From: Oscillospiraceae bacterium | Lineage (GTDB): Bacteria > Bacillota > Clostridia > Oscillospirales > Acutalibacteraceae | DNA length: 64,000 bases | Reading direction: 5' to 3' | Assembly: GCA_003526845.1 (NCBI GenBank) | Contig: DPVM01000005.1 | Coordinates: 1 to 64,000, forward strand | Shown here: positions 39,689 through 49,356 of the stretch, piece after piece | How the letters are laid out: each line of letters starts with the position of its first letter | How positions within the stretch are numbered: position 1 is the stretch's first letter | Notes under the pieces: model-generated | Told to the model about the DNA's origin: nothing | What the model saw: the letters and a program-made list of their open reading frames with translations, nothing else | Database searches by the model: none | Position numbers and translations under genes: made by a program

Positions 39689-41629
39689 ATGAATAATTTT
39701 AATGATTACAAACAGCAAAATCCCTATCAACCGCCGACGCAAACGGCACAGCCTGTTCAGCCGCCGGCTCAACCGATTCAGCCTCCTTATCAGGCACAGC
39801 CAAACGGCTTTCAGCCGCAATATAATCAATATCAGCCTGAGCAGGGCACTGCTCCCGCTCACGGCGCATATTACGCTCCGCCGATTTATTATCCGCCTGT
39901 TCCTCCGAAACCGCAGAAAAAGACAAAACCGTTTAATAAAAAGGATTTTGTTTTCCTCGCTCTGTTTTTTGTTTGCACAATCGTCGGCATCAATTTTGCG
40001 CTTATCAAGGGCTTTCATCTCGGATTTACAATTTCGTATTTTGCACTTTTTGCCGTTGCAACAGCTTATTTAAAGAAGAAATTCACTGCCTTTTCGGTTA
40101 TCTGCGGCGCGCTTTCGCTGGTCGGCGCGGTATCGCTTGCATTTTTCGACAGCACTCCGGTCAGCGGCGTTATGCTTATGTTGATTGCGTTTTTGTTCAC
40201 CGTTTACTGCATAGGAATAAGCGGATGTTTTAAAAACGGCGTCAACAATTTCAAAATGCTATTGGACACATTGCTCGAAACCTGCGCACAGCCGTTTGCC
40301 GACCTCGGTCTTGTGGCACGCTCCGCAAAAAACGGCGCCGGTGCAAGCAAAAATGTGCTCGGCGCGCTTATCGGCGTTGTTGTTGCAATACCGGTATTGG
40401 TTGTTGTTATTCCGCTTTTGTGCAGCAGTGACGCGGCGTTTCAAAACCTTTTTAAAAATCTGCTTGAAAATATCGGTGCTTATATAGGTCAAATAATTTT
40501 TGCCATTGTCATTACACCGTTCTTGTTTTCGTACATGTTCGGCAAAAGAAACAGCTCGACACTTTCAACCCGTGTTGACGGCAAAAAAACAAGAATTTTT
40601 CCGATTTCGGCGTGCATATCGTTTTTGAGCGTTATTTCCGTTGTGTATATCGTATTTATCTTTTCACAGCTTGCATATTTCTTCAGCGCGTTCAAAGGTA
40701 TTTTGCCCGACGGCTACGACCTCACCGCTTCGGAATATGCAAGAAAAGGTTTTTATGAAATGTTTGCCGTTTGCGTAATAAATATATTGCTTGTCGGATT
40801 GATTTTTGCCTTTGTTAAAAGAAAAAATATTGTGCTCAAAATTCTTTCTGCCTTTGTTTCACTGTTTTCGGTGCTTTTGATTGTTATTGCAATGCAAAAA
40901 ATGCGTCTCAATGTCGCAACCTACGGCTTGTCGCGAAACAGACTTTTTGTTTGTGTATTTTTGATTATGGCACTTGTTGTAATTGCTTTTTTGATTGCAC
41001 ACATTTTTATGCCGAAACTAAAATATATGCAGGCGGTGATTATTGCGTGCTCTGTTATTTTTATCGCATTTTCATTTTGCGATGTTGATGCCTGTGTGGC
41101 TCGTTACAATATCAACGCTTATCAAAACGGTCAAATCGAAACACTCGATTTTGATACTCTCGATGATCTTTCCTCCTCGGCAATTCCGTATATTGCCAAC
41201 CTTGCCGACAACGCAAAGGATAAGGAAACAGCCAAAAAAGCGTCAAATTGTATTGCGCAATGGTCTGTCAACAATTCAAACAGCGATTGGTTTAAGGTCA
41301 GCGGCGGCAAGCTTGTCCGCAACAAATCAATTGATTTTCGCGATTTCACGCTTTCAAGACAAAGGGCGGGCGATTCCGTTGTTAATATGAAAAATCAAAA
41401 GCTCACGGCAAATATCTATTCGTTTATCAATGATGAAAACTGCGATTATTGGAATTATAATTCCGAGGACGATTCATACGATGTCGACAGAGATGGCAAC
41501 GGATTTTATGCGTATTACAAATACAACGCTCAAAGCGGTCTGTATGAAATAGATGATGATTATTACGACGATGAAACGGCACAGTTTGAGGACGATCTCG
41601 ACAGTTCATTCGGTCAGTCTTGGCTTTGA
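39689..41629 (+). CDS. DUF4173/DUF4153-like polytopic membrane protein
   Basis: The 646-residue protein starts with about 75 residues rich in Pro, Gln and Tyr (QPPTQTAQPVQPPAQPIQ), a disordered cytoplasmic segment. About 10-12 membrane helices follow (from FVFLALFFVCTIVGI). The core resembles DUF4173/DUF4153 proteins, with YMFGKRN, SEYARKGFYEMFAVCVIN and ARYNINAY as landmarks. A soluble C-terminal part (about 490-646) is acidic and Asp/Tyr-rich. The function is unknown. ATG 39689 follows AAAGGA, 4 bp after the HTH gene, so all three genes form one operon. Confidence 0.75.
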   Translation: MNNFNDYKQQNPYQPPTQTAQPVQPPAQPIQPPYQAQPNGFQPQYNQYQPEQGTAPAHGAYYAPPIYYPPVPPKPQKKTKPFNKKDFVFLALFFVCTIVGINFALIKGFHLGFTISYFALFAVATAYLKKKFTAFSVICGALSLVGAVSLAFFDSTPVSGVMLMLIAFLFTVYCIGISGCFKNGVNNFKMLLDTLLETCAQPFADLGLVARSAKNGAGASKNVLGALIGVVVAIPVLVVVIPLLCSSDAAFQNLFKNLLENIGAYIGQIIFAIVITPFLFSYMFGKRNSSTLSTRVDGKKTRIFPISACISFLSVISVVYIVFIFSQLAYFFSAFKGILPDGYDLTASEYARKGFYEMFAVCVINILLVGLIFAFVKRKNIVLKILSAFVSLFSVLLIVIAMQKMRLNVATYGLSRNRLFVCVFLIMALVVIAFLIAHIFMPKLKYMQAVIIACSVIFIAFSFCDVDACVARYNINAYQNGQIETLDFDTLDDLSSSAIPYIANLADNAKDKETAKKASNCIAQWSVNNSNSDWFKVSGGKLVRNKSIDFRDFTLSRQRAGDSVVNMKNQKLTANIYSFINDENCDYWNYNSEDDSYDVDRDGNGFYAYYKYNAQSGLYEIDDDYYDDETAQFEDDLDSSFGQSWL

Positions 41630-41656
41630 TTTTTGAATTAATTTTATAATTTCAAC

Positions 41657-41687
41657 AAATATCCCTTGCTTTGCAGGGGATATTTTT
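41657..41687 (+). terminator. terminator of the DUF2975 operon
   Basis: AAATATCCC-TTGC pairs with GCA-GGGATATTT (one bulge), followed by TTTTT. Confidence 0.85.
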
Positions 41688-41718
41688 AATTATTCAATAT
41701 AAATATATAAATTAGGTG

Positions 41719-41748
41719 TTGAACAATTGTACTTTTGTGTGTTATAAT
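41719..41748 (+). promoter_or_regulatory. promoter of aspS-gatCAB
   Basis: TTGAAC (41719-41724), 18 bp, TATAAT (41743-41748). The leader of about 55 nt is too short for a T-box. Confidence 0.65.
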
Positions 41749-41808
41749 ATCAATCGTTAATGTGGATAATTGTATTTATACGAAATTCCGTGAAAGGATT
41801 AATTAATT

Positions 41809-43563
41809 ATGGCATACAGAACTCATAATTGTAACGAACTCACTTTTGATAATTTAAACGAAAGGGTCCAGCTTGCCGGCTGGGTTGACACAATTCGCGA
41901 CCATGGTGGCGTTGCCTTTATCGACCTTCGCGACGAATACGGCGTAACTCAGGTTGTTGTCAACGACGGCGACCTTATCAATCACCTTAAAAAGGAAAGC
42001 GTTATTTCCGTAACAGGCACCGTTGTTAAGCGCGACGAAGAAACAATCAACACCAAAATCGCAACGGGCGAGCTTGAAGTTAAGGTTGACGAGCTTACGG
42101 TTCTTAACCCCTGCACCGAGAATTTGCCTTTTGAAATCAGCGAGTCAAAGGAAACACGCGAGGATGTCAGACTCACTTATCGTTTCCTCGATTTGAGAAA
42201 CAAAAAGGTGCATGACAATATCTTGTTCCGCAGTGAGGTAATTTCTTATCTTCGTCAAAAAATGACAGCGCTCGGTTTTACCGAAATTACAACTCCGATT
42301 TTGACATGTTCGTCACCGGAGGGCGCAAGAGACTATATTATTCCGTCAAGAAAGCACGAGGGCAAGTTTTATGCATTGCCGCAGGCTCCGCAACAGTTTA
42401 AGCAGTTGCTTATGACCTCGGGCTTTGACAAATATTTCCAAATCGCACCGTGTTTCAGAGATGAGGACGCAAGAGCAGACCGTTCACCCGGAGAGTTTTA
42501 TCAGCTCGACTTTGAAATGGCGTTTGCAACACAAGAGGATGTTTTCGCAGTTGCCGAGGATGTGCTTTATGATACATTTGTTAAATTCGGCGGCGGCAAA
42601 AAGGTTTCTCCGGCTCCGTTTGTTAAAATTCCGTATGAAGAGTCTATGCTCAAATACGGCACGGACAAGCCTGACCTGCGCAATCCGCTTGAAATCGTTG
42701 ATTTGACAGAGTTCTTCTCCGATGTAGAGTTTAAGGCATTCAAGGGCAGACCTGTCAGGGGCATCAATGTTCCCGGTTGCGCAAAGCAGTCAAAGGGCTG
42801 GTTTGAAAAAATGCTCAAATATGCGCTTGAAATCGGTATGAAAGGCCTCGGCTATATCGAGGTGCTCGAGGACGGCTCATACAAAGGTCCTATCGACAAA
42901 TTCCTCCCCGATGAAAAGAAACAGGAGCTTCGCGATATTTTCAATTTCAAAACAGACGATACTTTGTTCTTTATCTGCGACACGCCAAAGGTTGTTAACG
43001 AGCTTGCCGGTCAAATCCGCACCGAGCTTGCAAACCGCCTTGATTTGATTGATAAAGACAGATTTGAATTTTGCTACATCACAGATTTTCCGATGTTTGA
43101 AAAGGACGATGACGGAAAACTTATTTTCACACACAACCCATTCTCAATGCCGCAGGGCGAAATGGATGCTCTTCTTAACGAGGATCCGCTCAAAATCAAG
43201 GCATATCAATATGATATTGTCTGCAACGGCGTTGAACTTTCATCGGGCGCAGTTCGTAACCACAGACCCGATGTTATGGTTAAAGCGTTTGAGATGGCAG
43301 GCTACAGCGAGGACACCGTTAAGGAAAAATTCGGCGCTCTTTACAACGCTTTCCACTACGGCGCACCGCCGCACGCAGGTATGGCACCCGGCGTTGACCG
43401 TATGATTATGCTCCTTAAGGATGAGGAAAATATTCGTGAGGTTATCGCATTCCCGATGAATTCAAATGCTCAGGATATGCTGCTCGGAGCACCGAACTAT
43501 GTATCCGAATTACAGCTTCGCGAAACACACATTAAACTTCGCAGACCCGTAGAACATAAATAA
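41809..43563 (+). CDS. aspS: aspartate-tRNA ligase, bacterial type
   Basis: The 584-residue class II synthetase has the N-terminal OB anticodon-binding domain (VQLAGWVDTIRDHGGVAFIDLRD, shown as LAGWVDTIRDHGGVAF), motif 2 (FRDEDARADRSPGEFYQLD), the bacterial GAD insert and motif 3 (HAGMAPGVDRM). The usual QPEFTQ of motif 2 reads SPGEFYQ, and PEGARDY is intact. Located directly before gatC, gatA and gatB, it is a good candidate for a non-discriminating AspRS that also charges tRNA-Asn, but sequence alone cannot prove this. GTGAAAGGATT precedes the ATG. Confidence 0.96.
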   Translation: MAYRTHNCNELTFDNLNERVQLAGWVDTIRDHGGVAFIDLRDEYGVTQVVVNDGDLINHLKKESVISVTGTVVKRDEETINTKIATGELEVKVDELTVLNPCTENLPFEISESKETREDVRLTYRFLDLRNKKVHDNILFRSEVISYLRQKMTALGFTEITTPILTCSSPEGARDYIIPSRKHEGKFYALPQAPQQFKQLLMTSGFDKYFQIAPCFRDEDARADRSPGEFYQLDFEMAFATQEDVFAVAEDVLYDTFVKFGGGKKVSPAPFVKIPYEESMLKYGTDKPDLRNPLEIVDLTEFFSDVEFKAFKGRPVRGINVPGCAKQSKGWFEKMLKYALEIGMKGLGYIEVLEDGSYKGPIDKFLPDEKKQELRDIFNFKTDDTLFFICDTPKVVNELAGQIRTELANRLDLIDKDRFEFCYITDFPMFEKDDDGKLIFTHNPFSMPQGEMDALLNEDPLKIKAYQYDIVCNGVELSSGAVRNHRPDVMVKAFEMAGYSEDTVKEKFGALYNAFHYGAPPHAGMAPGVDRMIMLLKDEENIREVIAFPMNSNAQDMLLGAPNYVSELQLRETHIKLRRPVEHK

Positions 43564-43632
43564 TTACCAAAGTAGGGAATAATGACAATATTCATTATTC
43601 CTGCTTTGTTGTTTAATAAGGAGATTAAAATA

Positions 43633-43920
43633 ATGCAAATTACGCCGGATTTAATCAAATATTTGGAGTCGCTGGCTCGCATTACTCTTACAGAAGAAGA
43701 AGAGAGGAAAGTCGGCGGCGAGCTTCAGGATATTCTCACCTATATTGATATGCTCAACGAGCTTGACACCGACGGAGTAGAGGCAATGAGCCACTGCTTT
43801 CCTGTTACAAATGTTATGCGTGACGATGTTGTTGCTCCGTCAATGACACCCGATGAAATCACAGCAAACGCACCGGAGGCACAGGACGGTTGCTTCGTAG
43901 TGCCTAAAACAGTAGATTAA
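43633..43920 (+). CDS. gatC: Asp/Glu-tRNA(Asn/Gln) amidotransferase subunit C
   Basis: GatC is the small belt-like subunit that holds GatA and GatB together. The 95-residue protein has LIKYLESLARITLTEEE, YIDMLNELDTDGVEAMSHC and VMRDDVV, the standard family pattern. ATG 43633 lies 6 bp after AAGGAG; the longer frame from 43582 has no ribosome site. gatA follows 12 bp downstream. Confidence 0.95.
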   Translation: MQITPDLIKYLESLARITLTEEEERKVGGELQDILTYIDMLNELDTDGVEAMSHCFPVTNVMRDDVVAPSMTPDEITANAPEAQDGCFVVPKTVD

Positions 43921-43932
43921 GGAGGGCTGAAA

Positions 43933-45396
43933 ATGGAAATTTACGAAATGACAGCCCTTGAGGTTGCACAAAAAATCAAAAATAAGGAAATCACTGCCGT
44001 TGACGCTGTCGAAAGCGTTGCCAAAGCAGTTGAAAGCAAGGATAAAACATATAATTGCTATGCATCGTTTGATAAGGATGCGGCATTGCAGCAGGCTGAA
44101 ATCGTGCAAAAGCGAATTGACTCGGGCGAGTCAACCTCTCCGCTTGCAGGCGTTCCCGTAGGTATTAAAGACAATATCTGTGAAAAGGGAAAGCTCACCT
44201 CCTGTTCGTCAAAAATTCTCTACAACTTCAAGCCGCCGTATGACGCTACGGTTATCAACAAATTAAAGGCGGCTGATATGGTGCCTCTCGGCAAGCTCAA
44301 TATGGACGAGTTTGCAATGGGCTCAACAACAGAAACTTCATATTACGGCGAAACGAAAAATCCGTGGGATATTACAAGAGTTCCCGGTGGCTCATCGGGC
44401 GGCGCGGCAGCATCAGTAGCGGCAGACGAAAGCGTTGTTGCACTCGGCTCCGATACCGGCGGCTCAATCCGTCAGCCCTGCTCGTTCTGCGGTGTTACGG
44501 GTTTAAAGCCTACCTACGGCGCTGTTTCCCGTTACGGCTTGATTGCATATGCATCATCGCTTGACCAAATCGGCCCTATCGGCAAAAATGTTGCCGATGT
44601 CGCAAGCGTGTTTAATGTAATCAAGGGCAAGGATGTTAAGGACGGCACTTCAATGGAGAGCGAGATTTTCTCCGTTGACGAAATTAAAAAGGACAATATC
44701 AAGGGTATGAAAATCGGTATCCCGGTTGATTTCTTTGGCGAGGGCATCAACGGCGAGGTTGCCGAAAATGTTAAAAATGCGGCTCAAACGCTCAAATCTC
44801 TCGGCGCCGAGGTTGAAGAATTTTCAATGCCTATTGTAAAATATGCAATCCCGACATACTACATTATCGCCTGCGCCGAGGCTTGTTCAAATCTTTCAAG
44901 ATTTGACGGCATCAAATACGGCTACAAGGCAGATGATTGCAACAATCTTCGCGATGTTTATTTCAAATCGAGAAGTGAGGGCTTCGGCATGGAAGTTAAA
45001 AAGCGTATTATGCTCGGCAACTTTGTGCTTTCCTCAGGTTATTTCGATGCTTATTATAAAAAGGCTCTTCAGGCAAAGGGCTTGATTTGCAAGGCGTTTA
45101 ACGAGGCATTTGAAAAATACGATTTTCTCTTGGGTCCCGTTGCTCCGACAACCGCTCTCAAAATGGGCGAAGGCTTGTCAGACCCGCTTGCAATGTATCT
45201 CGGTGATATTTATACCGTAATGATTAACATTGCCGGATTGCCGTCACTTGCACTTCCGTGCGGATTTGACAGCAACAATATGCCTGTCGGTATGCAGCTT
45301 ATCGGCAGACCGTTTAATGAAAAAACAATTCTCACGGCAGGTTATGCGTTCCAGGGCGCAACCGATTATCATTTAAAAAAGCCGTCATTGGTGTAA
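43933..45396 (+). CDS. gatA: Asp/Glu-tRNA(Asn/Gln) amidotransferase subunit A
   Basis: GatA is the amidase that releases ammonia from glutamine or asparagine for tRNA amidation. The 487-residue protein has the Ser-cisSer-Lys triad: K79 (VGIKDN), S154 (PGGSSGGAAAS) and S178 (DTGGSIRQPC), at the same numbers as in S. aureus GatA. GGAGGGC precedes the ATG, and gatB follows 14 bp later. Confidence 0.97.
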   Translation: MEIYEMTALEVAQKIKNKEITAVDAVESVAKAVESKDKTYNCYASFDKDAALQQAEIVQKRIDSGESTSPLAGVPVGIKDNICEKGKLTSCSSKILYNFKPPYDATVINKLKAADMVPLGKLNMDEFAMGSTTETSYYGETKNPWDITRVPGGSSGGAAASVAADESVVALGSDTGGSIRQPCSFCGVTGLKPTYGAVSRYGLIAYASSLDQIGPIGKNVADVASVFNVIKGKDVKDGTSMESEIFSVDEIKKDNIKGMKIGIPVDFFGEGINGEVAENVKNAAQTLKSLGAEVEEFSMPIVKYAIPTYYIIACAEACSNLSRFDGIKYGYKADDCNNLRDVYFKSRSEGFGMEVKKRIMLGNFVLSSGYFDAYYKKALQAKGLICKAFNEAFEKYDFLLGPVAPTTALKMGEGLSDPLAMYLGDIYTVMINIAGLPSLALPCGFDSNNMPVGMQLIGRPFNEKTILTAGYAFQGATDYHLKKPSLV

Positions 45397-45410
45397 GGAG
45401 GTAGGTTAAT

Positions 45411-46844
45411 ATGGATTATATTACTGTATGCGGTCTTGAAGTTCATACCGAACTTGCCACCAAAACAAAAATCTTTTGCAACTGCACAACGGAGTTCGGC
45501 GGCGAGCCAAACACTCATGTTTGCGAAATTTGCTCGGGTATGCCGGGTACGCTCCCCGTTGTAAACAAAAAGGTTGTCGAGTTTGCGGTCAGAACAGGTC
45601 TTGCTCTCAACTGCGAAATCACACAATACAATAAATTCGACAGAAAAAACTATTTTTATCCCGACCTTCCGAAGGCTTACCAAATTTCACAGCTTTATCT
45701 CCCGATTTGCCGCAACGGCTGGGTTGAAATCAACGATTCAATCAACGGCGGTAAAAAGAAGGTCAGAATTCACGAAATTCATATGGAGGAGGACGCAGGC
45801 AAACTTGTTCACGATGAGTGGACCGATTCAACTCTTGTAAACTACAACCGTTGCGGCGTTCCGCTTCTTGAAATCGTTTCCGAGCCTGACATTGCGTCGG
45901 CTGACGAGGCGGTTGAATATGTCGAAAAGCTCCGCGCAATTCTCCAATTCTGCGGCGTTTCCGACTGCAAAATGCAGGAGGGCTCGCTCCGTGCCGATGT
46001 CAATGTTTCCGTTATGGAAAAAGGTGCAACGGAGTTCGGCACAAGAACAGAAATGAAAAACATCAACTCCTTTAAAGCAATTCACAATGCTGTTGAGGCT
46101 GAGGCTGAAAGACAAATCGAGCTTATCGAGGACGGCGAAAAAGTTGTCCAGGAAACACGCCGTTGGGATGATTCAAAGGGCACATCGTATGCAATGCGCT
46201 CTAAGGAGGACGCTCAGGATTATAAATATTTTCCCGAGCCTGATCTTCCGCCGATTGAACTCAGCGATGAGTATGTTCAAAATATTAAGGATACATTGCC
46301 TGAGCTTCCCGAGGCTAAAAAGGCACGCTATATCAGCGAGTACGGCTTAAGTGAGTATGATGCAAATATGATTTGCTCCGATAAAAACTACGCTAAGCTT
46401 TTCGATACAACGGTTGAAATTACAAAAAATCCGAAAGATTCGGCACACTGGATTATGGGCGATTTGATGAAGCTTATGAACGATTCTCAAACTCTCCCCG
46501 AAAATATGGCGTTCCGCGCCGAATCTCTCGGCGAAACAATCAACTTGTTAAACAACAACAAAATTTCGCGCGACAGTGCAAAAAAAGTGCTCAAGGCAGT
46601 GTTTGAAAACGATGTTATTCCTGCCGATTATGTTAAGGAAAACAATATGGAAATGGTTTCCGACACGGGCGCAATCAAGGCAATTGTTGAAGAAATCGTT
46701 GCAAACAACCCGAAAGCTGTTGCCGAATATAAAGAAGGCAAGGAAAAATCGTTTAACTTCCTTATAGGTCAGTCAATGCGCGCTCTTAAGGGCAAGGCTC
46801 CGGCAAGCGAAGTTACAAAACTCCTCAAAGATATTTTAAAATAA
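45411..46844 (+). CDS. gatB: Asp/Glu-tRNA(Asn/Gln) amidotransferase subunit B
   Basis: GatB is the kinase-like subunit that phosphorylates the mischarged Glu or Asp on tRNA and guides ammonia to it. The 477-residue protein has VCGLEVHTELATKTKIFCNC, CEICSGMPGTLPVVN, YPDLPKAYQISQ and EDAGKLVHD, and ends with the GatB/YqeY domain (SFNFLIGQSMRALKGKA). The Cys cluster CNC...CEIC should bind zinc. AAGGAGG precedes the ATG. Confidence 0.97.
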   Translation: MDYITVCGLEVHTELATKTKIFCNCTTEFGGEPNTHVCEICSGMPGTLPVVNKKVVEFAVRTGLALNCEITQYNKFDRKNYFYPDLPKAYQISQLYLPICRNGWVEINDSINGGKKKVRIHEIHMEEDAGKLVHDEWTDSTLVNYNRCGVPLLEIVSEPDIASADEAVEYVEKLRAILQFCGVSDCKMQEGSLRADVNVSVMEKGATEFGTRTEMKNINSFKAIHNAVEAEAERQIELIEDGEKVVQETRRWDDSKGTSYAMRSKEDAQDYKYFPEPDLPPIELSDEYVQNIKDTLPELPEAKKARYISEYGLSEYDANMICSDKNYAKLFDTTVEITKNPKDSAHWIMGDLMKLMNDSQTLPENMAFRAESLGETINLLNNNKISRDSAKKVLKAVFENDVIPADYVKENNMEMVSDTGAIKAIVEEIVANNPKAVAEYKEGKEKSFNFLIGQSMRALKGKAPASEVTKLLKDILK

Positions 46845-46855
46845 GGTGATTTGTT

Positions 46856-47845
46856 ATGTATGTTGCCAACACCAATAGGTATGACAATACAATATATAAC
46901 CGCTGCGGTCGGTCGGGGCTTGTTTTGCCCCGTATATCGCTCGGAATGTGGCAGAATTTCGGCAAAAACGCCGATTATGACACAATGAAAGATATTATTC
47001 TCACTGCGTTTGACCATGGCATAACATATTTTGATTTGGCTAACAATTACGGTCCCGACCCGGGTCAGGCAGAAATCAATTTCGGCAAAATTTTTAACGA
47101 AAATTTAAAGCCGTATCGCGATGAAATCATAATCGCCACAAAGGCAGGCTACGAAATGTGGCCCGGTCCGTACGGCGGCAGGGGAGGCAGCAGAAAATAT
47201 CTTACCGCCTCTCTCGACCAATCGCTCAAAAGAATGGGCATTGATTATGTCGATATTTTTTATCATCACTGTCTCGACCCCGACACACCGCTTAAGGAAA
47301 CGGCGCTTTGCATGTCGGATATTGTGCGCCAAGGCAAATCGCTTTATATCGGAATGAGCAATTATGACGGCAAAAAAATGCACCGAATGTATCATAAATG
47401 CGATGATTACAATGTGCCGTTTGTCGTTAATCAAAACAGATATAATATTCTTGACAGGCAGGTTGAATATAACAGCTTGAAAAAAGAGTGTTTCAGTAAG
47501 CACAAGGGACTTGTTGCGTTTTCTCCGCTTGCGCAGGGCAGATTGTCAGACAAGTTTAAAAACGGTATTCCCGAGTCGTCACGCCTTTACGGCAAGCCTG
47601 ATTATTGCAAAAGCATTGGACTTGATGATGCGCAACTTCAATATATCTCGTCGCTTTGCGAAATCGCGGACGAAAGGGGCGAAACCCTTTCTCAAATGGC
47701 GATTCAGTGGCTGCTAAAAAAAGGCGTCACCTCCGTTCTTGTGGGTGTTCGCAACAAGGAGCAATTGCTCGAAAATCTTGCCGCTCTCGATAAGCCTGAA
47801 CTTTCCGACGAAGAAATGCGCTTGATTGACAGCTGCGCCGTTTAA
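46856..47845 (+). CDS. aldo/keto reductase (YghZ-like)
   Basis: The 329-residue NADPH-dependent oxidoreductase barrel has YNRCGRSGLVLPRISLGMW at the start, D-Y-K-H catalytic residues in ITYFDLANNYG (Asp and Tyr), IIIATKAGYEMW (Lys) and DIFYHHCLD (His), and LVAFSPLAQGRLSDKF. It resembles the YghZ/Tas branch, which reduces glyceraldehyde-3-phosphate, methylglyoxal and similar aldehydes; the natural substrate here is unknown. It begins 11 bp after gatB and probably rides on the same transcript. A strong terminator follows. Confidence 0.9.
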   Translation: MYVANTNRYDNTIYNRCGRSGLVLPRISLGMWQNFGKNADYDTMKDIILTAFDHGITYFDLANNYGPDPGQAEINFGKIFNENLKPYRDEIIIATKAGYEMWPGPYGGRGGSRKYLTASLDQSLKRMGIDYVDIFYHHCLDPDTPLKETALCMSDIVRQGKSLYIGMSNYDGKKMHRMYHKCDDYNVPFVVNQNRYNILDRQVEYNSLKKECFSKHKGLVAFSPLAQGRLSDKFKNGIPESSRLYGKPDYCKSIGLDDAQLQYISSLCEIADERGETLSQMAIQWLLKKGVTSVLVGVRNKEQLLENLAALDKPELSDEEMRLIDSCAV

Positions 47846-47864
47846 ATTTTATATCAAACATTGT

Positions 47865-47893
47865 GCGAGAGGCATTGTGTGCCTCTCGCTTTT
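47865..47893 (+). terminator. terminator of the aspS-gatCAB-AKR operon
   Basis: A perfect 10-bp stem, GCGAGAGGCA with TGCCTCTCGC, has a 5-nt loop and is followed by TTTTG. Confidence 0.9.
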
Positions 47894-47925
47894 GTTATAT
47901 TTGTATGAATATTTTTGAGTTTGTG

Positions 47926-47954
47926 TTGCAATTTTGGTTGCGTTATATTAAAAT
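47926..47954 (+). promoter_or_regulatory. promoter of the sialidase gene
   Basis: TTGCAA (47926-47931), 17 bp, TAAAAT (47949-47954). Confidence 0.7.
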
Positions 47955-47997
47955 ATTTACATATTAATAATATTATTAATTTTGAGGAGTGAAATTT

Positions 47998-49332
47998 ATG
48001 TCTGATTCAAAAATCATTTTCTGCGGAAATTCAAAGGATTTCCTTGCAGAGGAACTTACAAAGGCAAGCAACGCCGAAAACGGTGGCACTGCGTTCAGAA
48101 TTCCGTCGCTTGTAAATGCCGACGGCACACTCGTTGCCATTGCCGACAAGGCGGCAACAGGCTCGGACTGGGGCTATATTGAACTTGCTGTTCGCACAAG
48201 CGCGGACGGCGGCAAAACATGGACACCTATTAAAACAATAGCGGCACCGCCTGCAAGAGAAATCAATTCAAGCGTTGAGAACACAAAAACAGCATTTTTT
48301 ATTGACCCGTGCGCAGTTGTTGCACCAAACGGTGATGTTGTTGTTCTTGCAACATTCTTCCCGGAATCAAAGGGTATTCACGATAAAAAAATACTTGAGC
48401 CTAAAAAGGTTGCTTATGCAGACTTCAATGGCAAAAACTGTCAGCTTATTTATGACAGAAACGGCAAATTCTATTATGTCCTTGATGATGGTACTGTTAT
48501 TGATTCGGCAAAATCAAAGACAGATTACACCGTTAAGGGCATCGGCGAGCTTTATAAGGGCAGTGAATATGTTGGCAACATTTACCTCAACGGCGAAATG
48601 GGCAAGTCGGAGGACGAAAACGGCAAAACAACATTTGGTGCGCCGCTTAAAGCACCAAAGAGAAGCTATGTTTATATGCTCAAATCAAGCGATAAGGGCG
48701 CAACATGGAGCGAGCCTGTAAATATTACCGGTGCTGTTTATAATTTTGAGGACGGCGCATTCTTTGCAGTTGCTCCCGGCGCAGGTCTTGCTGTTGACAA
48801 CAGAATTATTATGCCGATTTATACTCTCAAAGGCACAGTTTGCATTTATTCCGACGATAACGGCGCAACTTGGCAGAGAAATCCGCAGTTCCAATATACC
48901 GACAATGTTGACGAATGGTGCGCTGTCAAAGCCGCAGACAACAAGATTTACGCTTTCGGCAGAGCAAAAAAATATGCCGCAACACCTGTTACTGTTTCAG
49001 AGGATAACGGTCTCGGCTGGTACAGAACAAAGAATGCAAAATTTAAGGCTCCTAAATGTCAAAAGAGCGCAGTTGCAATTGGTGACAAAATTTATGTTGC
49101 TCACCCGTCGGGTAAAAAGAGAGAAAACGGCATAATTTCCGTCGGCACTCTTACATATAATAAAAAGGGCAAATTTAAAGGCATTGTTTGGACTAAGGAC
49201 AAAGACTCAGTCAAGATTAACAACGGCTTTTTCGCTTATTCGTCAATGGCAAAGCTCAGCGACAATAAAATTGCTGTTCTTTACGAGGATCAGCCAAGCT
49301 CACACATTGTTTTTGATGTAATTAATCTTTAA
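47998..49332 (+). CDS. GH33 exo-alpha-sialidase (NanA-like), no signal peptide
   Basis: The 444-residue protein has the sialidase six-blade propeller. R34 in FRIPSL is the first of the Arg triad, and three Asp boxes follow (SADGGKTW, SSDKGATW, SDDNGATW). The inserted region after residue 150 (TDYTVKGIGELYKGSEYVGNIY, shown as GELYKGSEYVGNIYLNG) closely resembles pneumococcal NanA. DEWCAV supplies the catalytic Glu, and FGRAKKY and HPSGKKREN the later Arg residues. It removes terminal sialic acids. Unlike most GH33 enzymes it starts directly with the catalytic domain and has no signal peptide, lectin domain or anchor, so it appears cytosolic. ATG 47998 is preceded by GAGGAGT. Confidence 0.9.
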   Translation: MSDSKIIFCGNSKDFLAEELTKASNAENGGTAFRIPSLVNADGTLVAIADKAATGSDWGYIELAVRTSADGGKTWTPIKTIAAPPAREINSSVENTKTAFFIDPCAVVAPNGDVVVLATFFPESKGIHDKKILEPKKVAYADFNGKNCQLIYDRNGKFYYVLDDGTVIDSAKSKTDYTVKGIGELYKGSEYVGNIYLNGEMGKSEDENGKTTFGAPLKAPKRSYVYMLKSSDKGATWSEPVNITGAVYNFEDGAFFAVAPGAGLAVDNRIIMPIYTLKGTVCIYSDDNGATWQRNPQFQYTDNVDEWCAVKAADNKIYAFGRAKKYAATPVTVSEDNGLGWYRTKNAKFKAPKCQKSAVAIGDKIYVAHPSGKKRENGIISVGTLTYNKKGKFKGIVWTKDKDSVKINNGFFAYSSMAKLSDNKIAVLYEDQPSSHIVFDVINL

Positions 49333-49356
49333 ATTATATTTTATTTACATTTTTTA

